This document shows, piece after piece, positions 60,071-64,000 of a DNA stretch of 64,000 bases. Below the pieces are notes generated by a model. The model was given only the letters and a program-made list of their open reading frames with translations, was not told the DNA's origin and ran no database searches. This DNA is from Streptomyces hygroscopicus (lineage in GTDB: Bacteria; Actinomycetota; Actinomycetes; Streptomycetales; Streptomycetaceae). Both the position numbers and the translations under genes were made by a program. The first letter of the stretch is position 1, and each line of letters opens with the position of its first letter. The DNA lies in contig CP018627.1 in the NCBI GenBank assembly GCA_002021875.1, forward strand, positions 1,054,001-1,118,000, written 5' to 3'.

Positions 60071-61645
60071 TCACGCCGTCTCCAGCGGTCCGGTGACCCG
60101 CGACAGCAGCGCCCGCTTGTCCGGTTTGCCGCTCGGCGCCACCGGCACTTCGGTCACCACGGTGACGGTGGCGGGGACGCTCGCCTCCCCCAACTCGGCC
60201 GCGACAAGGGCACGTACGGCGTCAAGGTCCGGTTCACGGCCCTCGGCCGGGACGACGAAGGCGTGTGCGGCTTCGCCGGTGCGCTCGTCGGGCGCGCCCA
60301 CCACATACGCCTGGTCGACATCGGGATGGGCCGCCAGCGCGCGTTCGATCGCCCCGGCGTAGTGCACGATCGCGTTGATGATGACCACGTCCCGGGCGCG
60401 CCCGGTGAGCCGCAGAAAGCCGTGTTCGTCCAGGTGCCCGACGTCGCGGGTGCGCACCCACCCCGCCCGCAGCACCTCCCGGGTCTGCTCCTCGTCCTTC
60501 CAGTAGCCCGCCATCGCGGAGTCGGTGCGCACCCATATCTCGCCGGTGGTCCCGGCGGGCACCGAACGCCCCTCGGGGTCACGGACGTCCAACTCCACAC
60601 CGGACCACGCCCGGCCCACCGAGTCGTACACCTGGTCCGGCCACTGGGCCATATGGTCCGGGGCGAGCAGGGTGAGCATGCCGGTCTCTGTCTGCCCGTA
60701 CCCCTGGTGCACCACCGGGCCCAGCCGCCGGGCCGCCTCCGCGAGCCGGTGCGGGGCGAGCGGGGACCCGGCCACGAGCAGCGCCCGGAGGCTGCTGGTG
60801 TCCACGCGGTCGGTGCGCAGCACGTCCAGCACATGGTGCAGCCGGGGCACGGTCATCAGACACGCGGTGATCCGGTGGCGCTCGAAGACCTGAGGGAAGG
60901 CGAGCGGCGGTTCGGGGATGACGGCGGTGCCGCCACCCATCAGACAGGCTCCGAGATGCTCGAAGATCACCGCGCTGGTCAGGGTGCCGAAGAGCAAATA
61001 CCGCTCATAGCGCTCCGCGAGCCGTGCGGTCCCCTCGGTCCAACGCGCGGGCTGCCACGACCAGTTGAGGGTGAGCGAACGGTAGGTCTGCGTGCAGCCC
61101 TTGGGTTGTCCGGTGCTGCCGCTGGTGAGCGTCACCATGGCGATGTCGTCGGGACGGCCCTGGGCGGTCAGCTCCCCCGTGGCCTTCGGGTGGGCGTCCA
61201 GGAGGTCCGGGCCCAGCCGCACCACGGTCACCTCGCGCGCCGCGTCCAGCAGTTCGGGGGTGGCGCCGGTCTCGTCGGCCACCAGGACGTCGATTCCGTC
61301 GGAGAGGACGTGGCCAAGATGGGCCGGGGTCATACCGGGCCGCAGCCCGGTCACCCGGCAGCCCAATAGGTAGGCCGCCATGAGCACCGCGAAACCCTCG
61401 GGCGTCACATCGGTGGCCACCGCGACCGACCGCCCCGGGCCGAGGCCGGCCGCCCGCAGCCCTTCGGCGCACCGGCCGATCAGCTCCAGCACCTCACCGC
61501 GTGAGAGGACGCGTGAGCGGTGTTCGAAGGCGGGCAGCTCCGGCCGCGTGTGGAAGGCGTCGATGAGGGCCTGAGGGAAGGCCGCCGGGAGGGACTCGGC
61601 GTCGTGGGGGGATCTGTGACCGGACGCTCCGGCTAACGTGTCCAT
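60071..61645 (-). CDS. AMP-dependent acyl-CoA synthetase-like ligase
   Basis: A 524-residue ANL enzyme. The P-loop TLTSGSTGQPKG, the motif YGQTETG, the hinge TRDVGHLDEHG and the C-terminal APSGKPDKRAL with its Lys are intact, so it should activate a carboxylic acid as an adenylate and CoA ester. ATG at 61645 follows GGAGACG. It is convergent with the four-gene redox operon and may supply an activated acid to the same pathway; it could also be independent. Confidence 0.83.
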   Translation of the reverse strand: MDTLAGASGHRSPHDAESLPAAFPQALIDAFHTRPELPAFEHRSRVLSRGEVLELIGRCAEGLRAAGLGPGRSVAVATDVTPEGFAVLMAAYLLGCRVTGLRPGMTPAHLGHVLSDGIDVLVADETGATPELLDAAREVTVVRLGPDLLDAHPKATGELTAQGRPDDIAMVTLTSGSTGQPKGCTQTYRSLTLNWSWQPARWTEGTARLAERYERYLLFGTLTSAVIFEHLGACLMGGGTAVIPEPPLAFPQVFERHRITACLMTVPRLHHVLDVLRTDRVDTSSLRALLVAGSPLAPHRLAEAARRLGPVVHQGYGQTETGMLTLLAPDHMAQWPDQVYDSVGRAWSGVELDVRDPEGRSVPAGTTGEIWVRTDSAMAGYWKDEEQTREVLRAGWVRTRDVGHLDEHGFLRLTGRARDVVIINAIVHYAGAIERALAAHPDVDQAYVVGAPDERTGEAAHAFVVPAEGREPDLDAVRALVAAELGEASVPATVTVVTEVPVAPSGKPDKRALLSRVTGPLETA

Positions 61646-61809
61646 GTGCGTCTCCGTTCGGGGGTGGTGCCCACTGGGACGTGGTGGATCACCGGACACG
61701 ATACGGCGGCGCGGCCCTCCCGGGGCCGGAGTTCGGGATCATCAACGGCGACGCGGAACGCCCGGCGGCATCCGCCACTTCTCCCGGCGCCGCCCTCACC
61801 GTCACGCGG

Positions 61810-62415
61810 TCATTCGCCGCGCCAGATGTTGTCGAAGGCCGCTTCCTCGATGGCCCGCCGCTGCCGTTCGGCTTCCAGCTCCATCACGGCGTCGTTGACT
61901 GCGGCGAGCACGGTCACGGCCGCGTCGCCGGCCGCGCCCGCGGCGTCTCCGGCGGGCTGCTCACGGACCCCGATGGCCGCCGCGAGGGACGCGAGGACGG
62001 GCTCGTCCGAGGCCCAGCGGTCCATCGCGTGGCGGCGGGCGGCCGAGTCCACCGGCACCGCCTCACCGGCGCGGAGCGGCAGCCAGCCGTGCCGTCGCCG
62101 GGTGATCTGTCCCGCGGACTCCAGGGCGTCCAGATAGGCCGGGGACAGACCGCGGCCTCTGCGCCACAGCCAATCGCCCACCGGTTCGTACGGCGGCCGG
62201 CCGACGAACGAGGACGCGGCATCGTCCAGCAGGCGATCCCCGGTCGGCGGGCACAGGCCCGGCACGATGCGGTCGTCCTCGATCCCGAGCGCTTCGGCGT
62301 CGAGGAGGTCGATCAGCTCGGCTCCCGCGAGCGCGAGCGACAGATCGCCCCGCTCCAAGGGGCGCATGGGCGCCACGTCCAGGGTGACGATCAACAGGTC
62401 CCGCGGTGTGGTCAT
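61810..62415 (-). CDS. GPP34 (GOLPH3-fold) family protein
   Basis: A 201-residue protein of the GPP34 family, named for the eukaryotic Golgi phosphoprotein. The N-terminal TTPRDLLIVTLD, and DAEALGIEDDRIVP after it, are typical of the many Streptomyces members. The ATG at 62415 is the only reasonable start. The function in bacteria is not established; several Streptomyces encode multiple copies. It is a single gene. Confidence 0.78.
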   Translation of the reverse strand: MTTPRDLLIVTLDVAPMRPLERGDLSLALAGAELIDLLDAEALGIEDDRIVPGLCPPTGDRLLDDAASSFVGRPPYEPVGDWLWRRGRGLSPAYLDALESAGQITRRRHGWLPLRAGEAVPVDSAARRHAMDRWASDEPVLASLAAAIGVREQPAGDAAGAAGDAAVTVLAAVNDAVMELEAERQRRAIEEAAFDNIWRGE

Positions 62416-62510
62416 GAAACGCTCCGCTCGCCGTCCCTCAGCAACGATACGTCGCGAGCGCGGGGCTGTCCGCCGACGTGTCCTCCGGTGTCCGCCCTGT
62501 CACCGGCCGC

Positions 62511-63803
62511 TCAGGAGCCGGTCGCCCCCCACATGTGGGCCAGCGCGGCGGCCTCGCCACGCGAGGTGACCCCCAGCTTCTCCAGGATGTTCGCCACGTG
62601 GAACTTCACCGTCGACTCGCTGATGTGCAGCTCCTGGGCGATCTGCCGGTTGCGCCGTCCGCGGGCCAGCTGCTCCAGCACCTCCAGTTCGCGCGCCCCC
62701 AGGACGTAGAGCGGATCCTTGCGGGCCGGCTGCGGCGGGCCCAGCGGCACGGTGGCCGTCACCATGGTGCCCCACTCGGGGACCGCGTCCACGTCCAGCC
62801 GCCCGCCCAGCGCGGACAGCCGCTCCCCGACCCGGCGGGCGTCCAGGGCGGTCCGCCTCAGGACGCCGGGGCCGTCGTCGCGTACGGTGGCGCGCAGCTC
62901 GCCGTCGCCGACCTTCCAGCCGACGTGGACGCGGCGCACCGGGCGCGGCGCGCCGTCCTGGCCCGGTCCCTGCTCGTCGAGCATGGCGTGCACCACGGCG
63001 TGCACCACCGCGCGGGCCGTATTGGCCACATCGGCGGGGAGCAGCCGGTCGGCGCCCTCCTCCGTGCCGGGCGGGCCCAGGTCGAGCCGTACGGCCAGGC
63101 CGCGCAGCACCGGGCGGAGTGTCTCGGCGAGCCGGGCGAAGGCGTCACCGGCCGACTCCTCCGCCAGCGCCTGATCCCGGTCGGTCCGGTCACGCAGCTC
63201 GACCAGGGCGGTGACGGCGAGGTCCACCGCGCGGGCCCGGGCGGTCGAGTCGTCCAGATCGCGTCGGCGCAACACGCCGAGCAGGGCGGACAGGGCGGCG
63301 CCGTGGGCGTCCACGAGCTCGGCGATGGCCGTGGCCCGGGCCGCGGCCGCGGCCCGCGACTGGGCCAGCGTCCCGGGGACCGCCTCCACCGACATCCGGT
63401 CGCGGTGCGCGGTCACCAGGTCCCACAGGGTACGGGCGGCCGCCACCGACTCGGCCGGGACGGGGGTCTCCTCGGTCAGGACGAGGACGAGCAGCGCGCC
63501 CCGCGCGGTGGCGTCGCTGTGCAGGGCCAGAACGGGCACCTCGGCCCCCGCCATCCGCGCCGGGCCCTGCCGGCTTCCCTCGGCGCGCGCCGCCGGGGAG
63601 AGGGCGGCCATCTCGACGGTGGTGATGGCGGATGCGGGGTCGCCGGGCGGGTGTCCATGGGTCTTGAACGGTGAATGCGGACAGTTGCCGGAGAGCTCGG
63701 CCAGCGCCCGGTGCGGAATCGTCTCGGAGAGGGCATCCGACAGGCGCGGCAGGATCTCGCCCAGGGGCGCCCGGATCACATCGACTGCGGCCGTGAGGTC
63801 CAT
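62511..63803 (-). CDS. LuxR-type regulator with embedded ATPase-like domain
   Basis: A 430-residue protein with an N-terminal region of unknown fold (about 1-140), a helical middle, a degenerate histidine-kinase ATPase (about 225-345, with VRDDGPGVLRR and LSALGGRLDV) and a C-terminal LuxR helix-turn-helix (about 360-425, LGARELEVLEQLARG, RRNRQIAQELHISESTVKFH). The phospho-acceptor His and the N-box Asn of a kinase are not obvious, so the ATPase may only bind a nucleotide. It starts at 63803, next to a strong dyad, and is divergent from the dehydrogenase gene at 63958. Target genes are unknown. Confidence 0.8.
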   Translation of the reverse strand: MDLTAAVDVIRAPLGEILPRLSDALSETIPHRALAELSGNCPHSPFKTHGHPPGDPASAITTVEMAALSPAARAEGSRQGPARMAGAEVPVLALHSDATARGALLVLVLTEETPVPAESVAAARTLWDLVTAHRDRMSVEAVPGTLAQSRAAAAARATAIAELVDAHGAALSALLGVLRRRDLDDSTARARAVDLAVTALVELRDRTDRDQALAEESAGDAFARLAETLRPVLRGLAVRLDLGPPGTEEGADRLLPADVANTARAVVHAVVHAMLDEQGPGQDGAPRPVRRVHVGWKVGDGELRATVRDDGPGVLRRTALDARRVGERLSALGGRLDVDAVPEWGTMVTATVPLGPPQPARKDPLYVLGARELEVLEQLARGRRNRQIAQELHISESTVKFHVANILEKLGVTSRGEAAALAHMWGATGS

Positions 63804-63833
63804 GTCCGTCAGCGTAATGGGCCCTCTTCGCGG

Positions 63834-63883
63834 CCCCGGCCGTTCCTTCGGCCAGGCGGAACCGGCCGAAGGAACGGCCGGGG
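63834..63883. terminator. Perfect 20-bp inverted repeat in a divergent gap
   Basis: CCCCGGCCGTTCCTTCGGCC, a 10-bp spacer, and its exact reverse complement. It lies 31 bp before the LuxR start and 74 bp before the divergent dehydrogenase start, so it cannot end a gene transcribed into it from either side. A large operator, an RNA leader structure or an insulator are the alternatives to a terminator. Confidence 0.5.
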
Positions 63884-63957
63884 AGGGGCATGTCCCGGCC
63901 GAGGATGGCGTTGTCGCTACAAACGCCCCCTTGACGGGGCTGACGGGAGTGAGAGAG

Positions 63958-64000
63958 ATGAAGGCGATCGTCTACGCGGAGTACGGCGGCCCCGAGGTGC
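63958..64000 (+). CDS. Medium-chain dehydrogenase/reductase, 5' end only
   Basis: The ATG at 63958 opens MKAIVYAEYGGPEVL, the usual beginning of quinone-oxidoreductase/zinc alcohol dehydrogenase family proteins, preceded by GGGAGTGAGAGAG as RBS. Only about 14 codons are in the window, so cofactor and substrate cannot be judged. Confidence 0.7.
   Translation, partial: MKAIVYAEYGGPEV

Noticed and set aside
61646..61809. Short open frames between the ligase and GPP34 genes
   Set aside because: They overlap in several frames, lack an RBS and show no protein-like composition; the gap is treated as promoter DNA of the ligase gene.
1..64000. tRNA, rRNA, transposase, integrase or attachment site
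   Set aside because: Read for tRNA-like cloverleaf signatures, DDE/serine recombinase proteins and flanking duplications; none recognised, so no mobile element is called.

Overview
The window looks like chromosomal DNA from a Streptomyces or a close actinomycete relative. It is very G+C-rich with strong third-position bias, and it has frequent GTG starts and ATGA/GTGA stop-start overlaps. It also carries a CebR-type cellobiose operator, a large SpoIIE-type phosphatase, PucR regulators, a P450/ferredoxin pair and a type I modular polyketide synthase. No rRNA, tRNA, IS element or CRISPR array was recognised. Function calls come from reading translations and motifs, not from database searches.

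Left edge (1-10,593): the start of a natural-product cluster. The first PKS gene is cut by the left edge. It begins with a KSQ-AT-ACP loading module (active-site Cys replaced by Gln, methylmalonyl-type AT), followed by the KS of module 1. Next to it lie a short adenylating enzyme, a free-standing acyltransferase with a TTA codon, a 5-aminolevulinate synthase and two AMP-forming ligases. This matches the known logic for fumaryl ester plus 2-amino-3-hydroxycyclopentenone (C5N) decoration of hygrolide macrolides such as bafilomycin B1. The product remains unknown because most of the PKS is outside the window.

10,697-15,260: a sigma-like/zinc-finger/transmembrane/ricin-lectin fusion, then two secreted esterases (CE1-like and SGNH) behind a perfect CebR box, then a GNAT acetyltransferase.

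15,417-29,572: a catabolic island with two PucR-controlled units. One unit is ureohydrolase - NCS1 permease - cyclase-family hydrolase - NTF2-like protein - aldehyde dehydrogenase, read leftwards. The other is MFS transporter - HAD hydrolase - amine-oxidase-like flavoenzyme - PucR - methyltransferase, with a divergent D-2-hydroxyacid dehydrogenase. The substrates are not obvious, but nitrogenous compounds (guanidines or amines) are the best guess.

29,680-46,159: mixed metabolism and regulation. It holds a CocE-type hydrolase with a divergent TetR gene, an Rrf2 regulator with a DszC/SfnB-like flavoenzyme, a 1008-residue GAF/PAS/PP2C/ATPase phosphatase, two SDRs, a sugar-acid dehydratase, an HSL-like lipase, a DUF318 permease with its TIGR03943 partner, and a Gfo/Idh/MocA dehydrogenase with a divergent LacI gene. 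Several gene pairs have clear inverted-repeat operators.

46,266-64,000: a secreted GH51 arabinofuranosidase, a NarL-type two-component system, a TetR-P450-ferredoxin-SDR cassette, and a tight four-gene redox cassette (flavoprotein, FMN hydroxyacid oxidase, aberrant P450, cation/proton antiporter) that I cannot assign to a known pathway. These are followed by an acyl-CoA-ligase-like gene, a GPP34 protein, a LuxR regulator carrying an ATPase domain, and the first codons of a medium-chain dehydrogenase.
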